Of a stretch of 64,000 nucleotides of DNA, positions 1 to 8,626 are shown in pieces. Every line of letters begins with the position of its first letter. The first letter of the stretch is position 1. The notes beneath the pieces are model-generated. The model did no database searches and was not told the origin of the DNA. It was given only the letters and a program-made list of their open reading frames with translations. Source of the stretch: a virus. The stretch is taken from positions 1 through 64,000 of IMG/VR virus record IMGVR_UViG_3300015263_001063. The stretch is one strand, 5' to 3'. The position numbers and the translations under genes are program-made.

Positions 1-1
1 T

Positions 2-1243
2 GCTCGGCGCTTGCAGTTGGTCAGCATGGTGGTGGAGGGGATCGAGGAAGGCGACTGCGGCAGTACGGAGTACGTGTCATGGCTGGTGAGGGGACCTGCC
101 ATGAACTCGGCGGGTCACATCAGCTACGGTGGTGACCTACCCCTACTGGTCGGGAAATACCGGTTGGATGAGGATACCGGGACGCTCCGGGAGATCACCA
201 GCGACGACACCTTCCTGATTGGTAAGGTGATCAAGATGCGATCTCACATGTTCTGTCACCTGAAAGACCCGCATATGGTCTGCTCGACCTGTTTCGGGAT
301 GCTCTCCATCAATGTCTCTCGGTTTGCTAACCTAGGACACCTCTGCTGTGCGACGCTGACCCAGCAAAGCACCCAGAGCATCCTGGGCACCAAGCATCTC
401 ATTGGCTCGGGTGTGGGTAGCGACTTCATGCTGTCCCAGGAGGCCCGGCGGTACTTCCACTTCGTTCCGAAAACCATGGCGTTTTACATCCGCCCTGGTA
501 TAAAGACGAGTAAGCTCTCCCTGGTAATCCCCCGCGCTGCCGCGGTGGGGTTGACAGACCTATTGCACGTCAGTAGTAACCAGGGGATCTCTCCGGCACG
601 TATCTCTTCGGTCCAGACCATGGAGATCCGTGAGGAGATGGTGGAGGGTTTTCATGTCCCGACCGTGGTTGGGGTGGACCAGAACGGACGACCCGGGTAC
701 CTGTCCATGGAGTTCCTGGACTACGCTCGGAATGTCCAGTGGGAGACGGATGAACACGAGAACTTCGTATTTGACCTCTCGAAGTGGGCGCTGAACGAAC
801 CCATCCTGAAGATCCCGGATGTCGAGTATAGCTACTCGGATCACTCGAAGCAGATCGCGGAGATGATCGAGTCCAAGATCAAGGACATCCGACTGAGGAG
901 TCGACCGGACGCCCCGGTACGGGTACTCCAGGAGTTGTTCGACCTGGTGAACTCGAAGTTGTCTGTCAATATTGCTGTGCTAGAGACCATCGTGTACGCC
1001 AATATGACGGCAGGTCCGAACAACTACGCCATGGCCCGTAACCACCCGGGTGCCGGCCTGAACGTCGCTAAGAGCATCATTCAGAACCGGTCGATGGGCC
1101 CAAGCCTGGTCTACGAGAAGCAGACGGACATCATCACGAACCCCGCCAGCTTCTTCAATGAGGGCAGACCCAGCTCTCCGCTTGACGTGTACTTCAGACC
1201 CAAGGAAGTGGTTGAAGATACCAAGCGACGCGGTAAACACTGA
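2..1243 (+). CDS. RNA polymerase beta' subunit, carboxy-terminal part (5' end outside window)
   Basis: The frame is open to the left edge, so this is the 3' part of a longer gene. It carries the beta' landmarks that follow the trigger loop: an ARLQLVSMVVEG stretch like the TRRLVDVAQDLVV helix, the DCGS motif (usually DCGT), a CSTCFG zinc-type pair, and LTQQSTQSILGTKHLIGSG, which lines up with the [21 protein letters not shown] segment of cellular beta'. The last 150 residues contain RVLQELFDLVN and LSVNIAVLETIVYANM, like the VYRxQGVxINDKHIEVIVRQM helix near the beta' end. Such split, divergent subunits are known from phiKZ-type jumbo phages, which transcribe their own genes. A second beta'-like gene lies at 8613. 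Whether this one belongs to the virion or the non-virion polymerase cannot be told from sequence alone. Confidence 0.85.
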   Translation, partial: ARRLQLVSMVVEGIEEGDCGSTEYVSWLVRGPAMNSAGHISYGGDLPLLVGKYRLDEDTGTLREITSDDTFLIGKVIKMRSHMFCHLKDPHMVCSTCFGMLSINVSRFANLGHLCCATLTQQSTQSILGTKHLIGSGVGSDFMLSQEARRYFHFVPKTMAFYIRPGIKTSKLSLVIPRAAAVGLTDLLHVSSNQGISPARISSVQTMEIREEMVEGFHVPTVVGVDQNGRPGYLSMEFLDYARNVQWETDEHENFVFDLSKWALNEPILKIPDVEYSYSDHSKQIAEMIESKIKDIRLRSRPDAPVRVLQELFDLVNSKLSVNIAVLETIVYANMTAGPNNYAMARNHPGAGLNVAKSIIQNRSMGPSLVYEKQTDIITNPASFFNEGRPSSPLDVYFRPKEVVEDTKRRGKH

Positions 1244-1294
1244 CCCCGGTGGGGCGGATAGGGACACCCGCCCCTCACCCACGAGGACGACCGT

Positions 1295-2896
1295 TTGGAT
1301 ATTGCGATCGAACCCATATTCAGAATCATTCGCTACACGCACTTCTTCAGGGTGACCAAGATTACCCCGACGGGGCGTCGCTGGGTAGAGACCTTCTTCC
1401 TTAAATACGTCCATCAGGGGTTCTCACCCAACCAAAGCTCCGTCAATCCCCAGCTGAATGCATGGAACCGCTACGTCCCTACCCAGCAGGAGGAGGAGAA
1501 AACCAAGGTTTTCGCTGAATCCATCGGAAATGCCCAGGAATACAGGTTCCACATCGGTCAGTTTCCAGCCTTTGTGGAGTATCTGTACAGCCGGGGCTAT
1601 GACAGCAGTAAGTATGCCGTTGCCGATGCGCCGCTTCATGAAGCTTTGCCAATGAAGGCCAAGATCAGGGAAGGCTGGACACTTCAAGAAGAACGGAAAC
1701 AGCCTCAGGTCGTGGACTTCATCCTGAGAGAGGACATCCATGACTTGCATAGTCGGTTGGTTACCCTCCCCACGGGGTCGGGTAAGACCGTCTGCGGACT
1801 CTGGTCAATCTGCCAAAGGGGTCTGCGTACCGCGGTCTTCCTGATTCCTCGGTATATCGAGAAGTGGGTGGAGGATATTCAGAATACGACCACGGCAGGG
1901 AAGAAGGATATCATGGTCGTCACGGGATCGGATGCGCTTCGAGGGCTTATCGACCTCGGAAAGACAAGCCAGTATCAATCAGACTTCGTGGTGATCTCCC
2001 TGACCACCTGGAATAACTTCCTGAAGTCGTATGCTAAAGACCCTACGTACTGTGTCGACGTAGAGTACGGGTGCGCTCCTGAGGACATCTTTGCGCTGCT
2101 AGGGATTGGTACCGCACTTGTGGACGAGGCTCACCAACATCTCCACATGGTCTACAAGGCGACATGCTACATGAACGTCGACCGACTGATCGCCCTCTCT
2201 GCCACCTTCCTGTCGAACGAGGACTTCATCGACCAGATGCAGAAGGTGATGTTCCCCAGGGAGATTCGCTTCGAAGAAGTGAAGATGGAGAAGTACATCC
2301 AGGCCTACGGGATCGCGTACGGCATCCATCCAGACCGACTCAGGAAGATCAAGACCTCTGAACGTGGGGCGAGTGTCTACTCCCAGTCCGCTTATGAGAA
2401 GTCCATCCTCAAGAACCCTGACATCAAGAAACGATACCTTGAGCTGGTCGAGGAGGTGGTCCGTAATGGGTACATGGACAAGTACGAACCTGGTTTCAAG
2501 TGCATCATCTTCGTCAGGACGGTCAAAATGTGCGATGCGCTCGTCGAACACCTCAAGAAGATCTACCCGAAACTGGATATCCGCCGGTACGTCCAGGAAG
2601 ACCCCTACGTCAACGTGATGGAACCGGATATCCGGGTCACCACCCAGCAATCCGCCGGCACCGCCCTGGATATCGATGGTCTGGTCACCAACATCACCAC
2701 CGACAACACCCGCTCACCCGTCTCCAACCTCCAATGCTTGGGACGACTGCGTAAACCCAAGAAGGGCACCGCCCGATACTTCACGGTCTACTCGGACAAT
2801 ATCAAGAAGCATGTCCAGTACTACCGAGAGCGTCGAGAACTTTTTATGGACCGGGTGGTGTTCTTCAAGGAGTTTCAATCCAACGTGGGACTCTGA
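1295..2896 (+). CDS. SF2 DNA helicase (UvsW-like)
   Basis: 533-residue superfamily 2 helicase. Visible motifs are Walker A LPTGSGKT (near residue 155), Walker B LVDEAHQ, motif III ALSATF, and a motif VI-like QCLGRLRK near the C-terminus. Size and motif order resemble T4 UvsW, a 3'-5' helicase that unwinds branched DNA in recombination-dependent replication; the UvsW role is inferred. The start is a TTG with GAGGA six bases upstream; no better ATG precedes the conserved part. It lies 51 bases after the beta' gene on the same strand and ends at a strong terminator at 2901, where it converges with the SNF2 helicase. Confidence 0.8.
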   Translation: MDIAIEPIFRIIRYTHFFRVTKITPTGRRWVETFFLKYVHQGFSPNQSSVNPQLNAWNRYVPTQQEEEKTKVFAESIGNAQEYRFHIGQFPAFVEYLYSRGYDSSKYAVADAPLHEALPMKAKIREGWTLQEERKQPQVVDFILREDIHDLHSRLVTLPTGSGKTVCGLWSICQRGLRTAVFLIPRYIEKWVEDIQNTTTAGKKDIMVVTGSDALRGLIDLGKTSQYQSDFVVISLTTWNNFLKSYAKDPTYCVDVEYGCAPEDIFALLGIGTALVDEAHQHLHMVYKATCYMNVDRLIALSATFLSNEDFIDQMQKVMFPREIRFEEVKMEKYIQAYGIAYGIHPDRLRKIKTSERGASVYSQSAYEKSILKNPDIKKRYLELVEEVVRNGYMDKYEPGFKCIIFVRTVKMCDALVEHLKKIYPKLDIRRYVQEDPYVNVMEPDIRVTTQQSAGTALDIDGLVTNITTDNTRSPVSNLQCLGRLRKPKKGTARYFTVYSDNIKKHVQYYRERRELFMDRVVFFKEFQSNVGL

Positions 2897-2900
2897 CAGC

Positions 2901-2948
2901 ATAGACTCCAGGGAGCTTCGGCTCCCTGGAGTCTATTCTTTTTTTTGT
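2901..2948 (+). terminator. Intrinsic terminator with TTCG tetraloop
   Basis: A 16-base-pair perfect stem (2901-2916 with 2921-2936) closed by TTCG and followed by a T-rich run. It lies between convergent helicase genes; the T run fits termination of plus-strand transcripts. Confidence 0.9.
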
Positions 2949-2949
2949 C

Positions 2950-4956
2950 TTACCAGCTCTTTGAGAGGGCGGTATAGCGTTTCAAGTACTCGGTGTCATT
3001 CAGACACTCCATCGAGACGGAGTCAGTGGGATCATCGATGATCGGCGTCCCCAGGATCTGGCTGACCTGCTCCTTACACCACTCCAGGATATCCCCGGAC
3101 CTCGTGGAGATGTTGGGCTTATTGCCCGTATCCAGGAAGAGGTTGTAGATGTAAACCGTCGCATCCTGCCCCAGACGGTCCACACGGGAGATGGCCTGGT
3201 TGTAGATGTACTCACGGAACGGTGCATTCAGCATGATGCAAACGTTCGCCATGGTGAGGGGCACGGCTGTGGAGAGGGAGGCGTAGGTGGCGATAAGGGG
3301 GTTGATGTCTTCATTCGCCCCGAACTGCCCCACAATCTGGTTCAAGTTCTTGTTGGTCTCCCCATAGACCTCAAGGGTCTGGTAGCCTTCTTTCTCCAGA
3401 TGAACCTTGGCCGCCTGGACGGCTTCCACGAAAGTGGTGAAGATCACGGCCTTCTTATCCGCTTGATCGATCATCTCTGGGAGATTGCAGTACGGGACCA
3501 TGTCCACGATACACTGCTGACGGAGTCGACCCAGGATACGACCCAGGGCTTCACCCTGGACCTTCAGTTCCACATACTTGACGACTGTACGGGCATCTCG
3601 GAACTGATCCTTGAGCGGCTGGGGTAGGCAGGGAGAGATGGTCTTCAGTTCGAAGTTGTTGCAGTATATCGCCTGGTCCTTGTGGATCTTCGGGTCGTAC
3701 CCGTTCCGAATGACGGCAAAGTACTGCTTATACAGGTCGAAGGCTCTCTGCTGTTCCTTGTTCCTGATGGTGCCCTTGAAGATATCCAGCCCCGTCAGAT
3801 AGGTCTTCTCGTAGCCGCTGAAGTGTTTCTTGTAGTACTCCAACCTCTCCTTAATAAAGGCAGAGGTCTTTTCCCTCACGGCATCCAGGGTGTAGTCCTC
3901 CCCATTTGGGATGGAGATCTTGACTTCCTGGGTGGTGGGCTTAGCCCGCATGAACTCGTCTTTCTTGACGAGCTTCATGATGTGCCCTAGGCGAGCCGCG
4001 ATGATATCCAGACCTCGCTGGGAGTTCTTACCAAAGATCTGAATGAATCGTTCTTCGGCATCTTTGTCAAAGAGGGGGTCGATCGAGCGCATGAGGGGGA
4101 TGACTTCCTTACCCATGGCCTTGATCGGCGTACCCGACGCCCAGATGACATGCTTGGTCTTCAGGACTCTTCTGAGTTCCAGGAACAAAGATGACCGTGT
4201 CGTGTCCATCTCGTTCAGGTTGTGGGACTCGTCCAGCCAGAGCATCGGCTTGTGGAACTGACACTTCTTGGCAAAAGCCACGGCATCTGCCAGGCGTTCG
4301 TAGTGGAAGGCGTAGTTCCGAAGCCCCATGGGCGGCTCACCCGGAGTCGACGAGACCCAGAAGGAGGTCGGTTTCTTGTAGAGCTTGGCGAAGGAGTCCT
4401 TCCACACCAGGTCAATGGCGTTCTTGGGAGAGATGTAGATATTGACATCCGTGTTCAGCATCTCCCCCAGCATCAGACCCATGAGGGTCTTACCCGCACC
4501 AGGCGCAGCCGCCAACAGGAACCCTTCCAGGTTCCACTTCTGGACGGACTCATCGTAGTCCCGGAAGAACTCCTCCTGGTGAGGCATGGGATTGTAGACA
4601 AACCGGTCCAGCTTGTCCCAGTCCAGCATGGGATGGAACTCTCGACGAACCGAGGCCATCCAGGTCTTTTCCAGCAGGAGCTCGATGGTTTTCCTGACGA
4701 CACGGATGTTGACACCCCGCATCTTCTTCTGAACAATGGTGTTCAGCACGTACAGGACATCGGGTCCAAAGAACGGATTGAAGGCAAACGACGTCCGATC
4801 CACCCGGCTGAAGATGTTTCCGGCAATCTTGTTCGTTCGCCAGATACTGAACATCGCCCCTGTCAGGGGGTTCGTGTAGATCCCATCGACCACGATGAGC
4901 CCACGTTTCTCGTAAATGTTAACAGCACCTACGGCTGCTCGAAGGTATGCACTCAT
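2950..4956 (-). CDS. SNF2-family DNA helicase/ATPase
   Basis: 668 residues. Walker A is APGAGKTLMGL (near residue 152), Walker B is LWLDESHN (a DESH box), motif III is WASGTPIK, and the C-terminal lobe has AVIFTTFVEA and the SNF2 signature QAISRVDRLGQDATVYIYNL. These define a two-lobe SF2/SNF2 motor that probably remodels or translocates along DNA during replication or recombination. The N-terminal 130 residues show no known domain. The start is ATG with a CAGGGATC leader; an ACTCC-TTTAATATAG element lies about 20-35 bases upstream (4974-4990 on plus). It is the second helicase of a tail-to-tail pair. Confidence 0.85.
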   Translation of the reverse strand: MSAYLRAAVGAVNIYEKRGLIVVDGIYTNPLTGAMFSIWRTNKIAGNIFSRVDRTSFAFNPFFGPDVLYVLNTIVQKKMRGVNIRVVRKTIELLLEKTWMASVRREFHPMLDWDKLDRFVYNPMPHQEEFFRDYDESVQKWNLEGFLLAAAPGAGKTLMGLMLGEMLNTDVNIYISPKNAIDLVWKDSFAKLYKKPTSFWVSSTPGEPPMGLRNYAFHYERLADAVAFAKKCQFHKPMLWLDESHNLNEMDTTRSSLFLELRRVLKTKHVIWASGTPIKAMGKEVIPLMRSIDPLFDKDAEERFIQIFGKNSQRGLDIIAARLGHIMKLVKKDEFMRAKPTTQEVKISIPNGEDYTLDAVREKTSAFIKERLEYYKKHFSGYEKTYLTGLDIFKGTIRNKEQQRAFDLYKQYFAVIRNGYDPKIHKDQAIYCNNFELKTISPCLPQPLKDQFRDARTVVKYVELKVQGEALGRILGRLRQQCIVDMVPYCNLPEMIDQADKKAVIFTTFVEAVQAAKVHLEKEGYQTLEVYGETNKNLNQIVGQFGANEDINPLIATYASLSTAVPLTMANVCIMLNAPFREYIYNQAISRVDRLGQDATVYIYNLFLDTGNKPNISTRSGDILEWCKEQVSQILGTPIIDDPTDSVSMECLNDTEYLKRYTALSKSW

Positions 4957-5003
4957 CTGGGATCCCTGGGGTGGCTATATTAAAGGAGTCACATCATGAC
5001 AGC

Positions 5004-5034
5004 ACATAGCCCGGGAGAATATCCCGGGCTATGT
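5004..5034 (-). terminator. Hairpin terminator
   Basis: 13-base-pair stem (5004-5016 with 5022-5034) with a five-base loop, just past the 3' end of the minus-strand unit 7666-5038. No long T run follows on the minus strand. Confidence 0.65.
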
Positions 5035-5037
5035 CAT

Positions 5038-5442
5038 TCACCGCTTCAGCGATTCTGCAAGCTGCTTTTCCAGATTCTTCTTGGCATCGTCAGCCTTACC
5101 TTTACTCGCTCTGGCGTGTTCCTCGGCAATCTTGACCAGGTCATTGAAGTCAGGGGCTGGAAGCTTGACGAACTGATCGAGGGGGATATGAAACAAGTCG
5201 TATATCCCCAGTTGGATGTAAAGCTTAGCCACCGTTGCCAGGTTGTGGTAAGCTCTGAAGTCCTCCTGAGGAAAGTACGCCACGCTCGCCAGAGGTCTCT
5301 GCTGCCTAGCGGGGCGATTCGCATTGCTAATTTGGTCGAAGATACCGAACTGAGTCTCGTAGACGTCCGCCATGATCTGCTGGACTTCGATACTGTTCGA
5401 TTGCTTCGTGATCCTCAGAAGCTCGGTCAGCATCTTGTTCAT
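5038..5442 (-). CDS. Hypothetical protein
   Basis: 134 residues, no recognised family. The middle is mixed helix-like sequence; the last 30 residues are rich in Lys, Ala and Glu and probably form a charged helix. No signal peptide or membrane segment. It is the last gene of a three-gene minus-strand unit (7666, 7118, 5442) ending at the hairpin at 5004. The start ATG has only a weak ribosome binding site, so an alternative start at the second Met (four codons later) is possible. Confidence 0.6.
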   Translation of the reverse strand: MNKMLTELLRITKQSNSIEVQQIMADVYETQFGIFDQISNANRPARQQRPLASVAYFPQEDFRAYHNLATVAKLYIQLGIYDLFHIPLDQFVKLPAPDFNDLVKIAEEHARASKGKADDAKKNLEKQLAESLKR

Positions 5443-5480
5443 GTCGATGCCGATACCGAAACTGTGGTGTCCCGCGTAGC

Positions 5481-7118
5481 CTACCGATTGCGGATGGCCC
5501 AGAGCTTCTGAGTGATGAGGATAAAAAAAAGCTGGATCACATCGAGCGGGATGAGATTGCTCTTGAAGGGAAACGTTTCAGGACCGTCGACGGGTTTACC
5601 GCACTTCGGGCAGACATAGGTGGGGATACCCACCACAGCGACTGAGGAGCTCTCGATGTAGTCGATGACGCCCTGGGTGAACTCGTTCCTGATCCGGGTA
5701 TCCCCGGACAGTGGGGCCATGGAGCTTTCGATGGCCAGACGATCCGTGATCGTGCCGCTACCGAAGCTGATGGATTCCACCCAGTGGGAGTACTGGTTGA
5801 CCCAGGACGCATTGGCGTACTGGTCGATCATGCGATTCCGATCTTCGCTGCTGGCCGTGGTGCCCAGTACAGCATCCACCGACTGGACCATGCCGTCGAT
5901 CCAGCGTTGACCGGACTCGATGTACTCAGCGATTGAGGGAGACCGAAGAATGAAGTTGATTTCCCTCGGGGTGTCCTTGTAGACGGTGACCTTACGGTTA
6001 CCTGCCTTCGGGAAGTCCGTCTGGTAGAGTCCAAGGGACTCCAGCGTGGTACTCCGGCTGCCACGTGCCTTGGACATCATCGTGACCTGACGAGGCGTAA
6101 ATCCTCGACGATTCACCATCTGAAGTTTCCGAATGTTCAGGTTCTCCTGAAGCACGTACTGGCACTTCTCCATATTGGCCGTGCAAGCACGGCTGTATGG
6201 GAAGCCATTCGGATAAAGTGTGCAAGCCACACCCCACAATAGCGACGGGAGGTCCTGAATGCGAAGGATCTCCAGCAGGTTCGTACTGACGTCCGGTGAC
6301 AGGGAGGTGGTGTACAGGTGGTCAACCGCAAACTTGGCCATACGGGCCGCCGTATAGGCCGTACGGTTTGAGAGTGCCAGACCATAACTGTACCGACCCA
6401 TCTCGATCTGATCAGAGGTCAGTAGCTGGTGCAGCTCCAACAACGCTTCTTCTGTGGGCGGTTTGAAGGAAGCCCACATGCCCGTATTGTAGAACGGGGT
6501 GTTCCAGGTGGTACCCAGGCCCATATGGGCCATGGTCCTCAACACGGCGCTTTCAGCCGAGTAGACCTCGTTCTGGCTTTCACGGAACCGGATCTGTGAC
6601 GGACCGAAGGTCTCGTTGTTCAGCAGAAGGGTGTTGTGGAACTCGGCTTCCGGATCTTCGAGCGTCTTGGTATAGACATTCGCCATCGTGGCCTGTTCCA
6701 TACCCGTTTGGAGGGTCTGTGCCCAAAACTCACCCTTGGGTTCACCGGCCAGGTTGATCTGGGGCAGGTTCCGGATCATCTCCAGCACCCGGTCAGTCGG
6801 TTCTGACGGCAGCGGTACGGGCGGGTATTGATCTCGAGCCTCGTCACGCGGAAGACTCACTTTGAAGTCAACCGTGACGTTCTGAGGGATAACCTCCGGC
6901 AGAACGATCGTAGGTTCTGATTCAGAAGCTTCTGTCGGAGAGGGCTCTTCTGGATCCGTCGAAGGTTCCTCGACCTCAGGCGCCGGCACTTCCACGGTCT
7001 GAGGTTCCGTAACGCTGGGCTCCTCAATAACGGGATCTTCTGCCGCAACAGGGGCAGAAGGTTCCAGAACCGGATCTTCAGCAGAGGTTTCTTCGGGGGT
7101 CTGGTCGTTTTCGTTCAT
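5481..7118 (-). CDS. Probable virion protein with acidic N-terminus and C-terminal zinc ribbon
   Basis: 545 residues. Residues 1-85 are almost only Glu, Pro, Ser, Thr, Val and Ala, a disordered acidic Pro-rich region. The body is globular with many Tyr, Asn and Thr. Near residue 510 there is YVCPKCGKPVDG, half of a zinc ribbon; a second Cys pair is not evident, so any metal site would need another ligand. I do not recognise the family. Size and neighbours suggest a structural or assembly protein. The start overlaps the stop of the upstream gene (ATGA), implying coupled translation. Confidence 0.6.
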   Translation of the reverse strand: MNENDQTPEETSAEDPVLEPSAPVAAEDPVIEEPSVTEPQTVEVPAPEVEEPSTDPEEPSPTEASESEPTIVLPEVIPQNVTVDFKVSLPRDEARDQYPPVPLPSEPTDRVLEMIRNLPQINLAGEPKGEFWAQTLQTGMEQATMANVYTKTLEDPEAEFHNTLLLNNETFGPSQIRFRESQNEVYSAESAVLRTMAHMGLGTTWNTPFYNTGMWASFKPPTEEALLELHQLLTSDQIEMGRYSYGLALSNRTAYTAARMAKFAVDHLYTTSLSPDVSTNLLEILRIQDLPSLLWGVACTLYPNGFPYSRACTANMEKCQYVLQENLNIRKLQMVNRRGFTPRQVTMMSKARGSRSTTLESLGLYQTDFPKAGNRKVTVYKDTPREINFILRSPSIAEYIESGQRWIDGMVQSVDAVLGTTASSEDRNRMIDQYANASWVNQYSHWVESISFGSGTITDRLAIESSMAPLSGDTRIRNEFTQGVIDYIESSSVAVVGIPTYVCPKCGKPVDGPETFPFKSNLIPLDVIQLFFILITQKLWAIRNR

Positions 7119-7666
7119 GCCGGGGTTTCTGACTTCGTGGAAAGGGCGATCACTTCTTGATCGATACGCGCCAGGTGGGTCTGGATACTGGACTCAGGTG
7201 CGATCTCGTGACTCAGGTCGATGGTATAGTCCATGATCTCAAGCGAGATCTGCTGAGCTAAACATATGAACTTGTCGAACAGTCCGTTGTATTCGTCACC
7301 GAGTAGGAAGTAGGTGGCGATATCTGCATCGTCGACCACTCCCTTTCGGGTGTCGTGCTTTGCGTGGATCTTTTCCAGTTCAATGGAGATCGCTTCGCAG
7401 TCTCTGGTGGTCGTCATGACCAGTTGGTTCAGATGCGCATCGACCTTGTTATGCTTGGTCAGCATGAGGTGAGTATCCTGAATACCTTCCAGGTAAGTCA
7501 CGATACCGCCGGAGATTTTCCCAAACAGACCTTCCAGCCCGGACCAATTGAGGTTCGTCTTGCCCTTCTGAGGTTTGCCAGAACTCTCTGGACTCAGCGT
7601 GGAGGCCTTGGTGTTCTGTTTCTTTGCGAGTGTTGACTGAATCTCGCGAATACGCATCTTTCCCAT
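7115..7666 (-). CDS. Hypothetical protein
   Basis: 183 residues, predicted largely helical, no known family. Residues 1-40 are basic and Ser/Lys-rich; the rest is amphipathic helix-like sequence. It starts the minus-strand unit, has a good GAGGTGA ribosome binding site eight bases from ATG, and overlaps the next gene by four bases. It faces the gene at 7772 across a 105-base divergent region. Confidence 0.6.
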   Translation of the reverse strand: MGKMRIREIQSTLAKKQNTKASTLSPESSGKPQKGKTNLNWSGLEGLFGKISGGIVTYLEGIQDTHLMLTKHNKVDAHLNQLVMTTTRDCEAISIELEKIHAKHDTRKGVVDDADIATYFLLGDEYNGLFDKFICLAQQISLEIMDYTIDLSHEIAPESSIQTHLARIDQEVIALSTKSETPA

Positions 7667-7771
7667 TGAAATGTCACCTCTGTCGTAAACGGACGTTCGA
7701 GTTTATGCTATGACTGACGCTATTTTATACCAAGCCATCGGGAAAAATCCCCCATCTTTAAGGCGCTTTCG
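7667..7771. promoter_or_regulatory. Divergent intergenic region, likely promoters
   Basis: 105 bases between divergent genes. It holds AT-rich stretches (TATGCTATGAC, TATTTTATACC) that could be -10-type elements, but no convincing -35 box. It must hold start signals for one or both directions unless promoters lie inside neighbouring genes. Confidence 0.4.
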
Positions 7772-8626
7772 ATGAACGAGTTGATTGAGCAGTTCATAAC
7801 GGACAATCTCACGGAGGACTACCGAGATCTGATCCGTCAATGCTTTAGTTTGTTTGAAGCTTACGAGCATCAGAATGCGTATAGCGGTTTCGTGGATCTC
7901 CTCATGGAGGAATCCACGACCTCCATCGAAGACCGGGTGGACAACTTCACCGTTGAACTGGCCAAACAGCTGGATTACATTCTGAATCTTCACCTGACTC
8001 ACGTCACGGATGAGTGCACGATCCGTGAGCGGTACCTGATCCTCAAGGCGTACCTGGACATCCAGCACTTGGAGGACTACACCGAGATCCTCTCCCTCTG
8101 CGAAGGGGACCTTGAAGCGACTGAGAAGATGACGGGCATCCTGGAGCCCTATACAGGAATTGACCAGGCTCGGTTGATGGAGGTCATCGACTATGTGGCG
8201 GATGCAACTATCCGGCTGCTGGTCACTTTCATTGACATTCAGCTTCGAGGGATCCCAGAGGAGGCCAAGGGTCCTCTCCCGGAACACATCGCTGAGATGA
8301 AGTTGTTCTTCGTTGCCTTCGGAGACGAGACACTTCTCTCAGAACTCCTGAAAGCAGACATGACGCCGGGCATGCCCTTCGACAGCTACCTCCCCTTTGT
8401 CGGGGAGTACCTGGGCAACCCAGAGGAGAAGACCTTCTCGGCTGAGAACTTCTACTCACTCCTTTATATAAGCGACGCATACAAGGAGAACCCCGTCAAG
8501 GTTCTTCGTGATCATGCTGATCGGTTCTTCCCGAACCTGGATGCCGCCCGACTGGCGGAGACCGAGGTGTTGACCCTGGTGGGTCGCCTCAACGAAGTCA
8601 GGAGCGCTACCCGTGGAACGCATTGA
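7772..8626 (+). CDS. Hypothetical helical protein, upstream partner of the beta'-like gene
   Basis: 284 residues, acidic and Leu-rich, predicted all-helical, with no recognised domain, signal peptide or membrane segment. It begins a plus-strand unit and overlaps the RNA polymerase beta'-like gene by 14 bases, so the two are probably made together. A polymerase-associated role is inference from position only. Confidence 0.6.
   Translation: MNELIEQFITDNLTEDYRDLIRQCFSLFEAYEHQNAYSGFVDLLMEESTTSIEDRVDNFTVELAKQLDYILNLHLTHVTDECTIRERYLILKAYLDIQHLEDYTEILSLCEGDLEATEKMTGILEPYTGIDQARLMEVIDYVADATIRLLVTFIDIQLRGIPEEAKGPLPEHIAEMKLFFVAFGDETLLSELLKADMTPGMPFDSYLPFVGEYLGNPEEKTFSAENFYSLLYISDAYKENPVKVLRDHADRFFPNLDAARLAETEVLTLVGRLNEVRSATRGTH

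Noticed and set aside
4996-5511. 171-codon plus-strand frame starting after TATTAAAGGAGTCACATC
   Set aside because: It has a good-looking ribosome binding site but runs through the terminator at 5004 and antisense to two minus-strand genes; low-information sequence. The motif is more likely part of the helicase promoter region.
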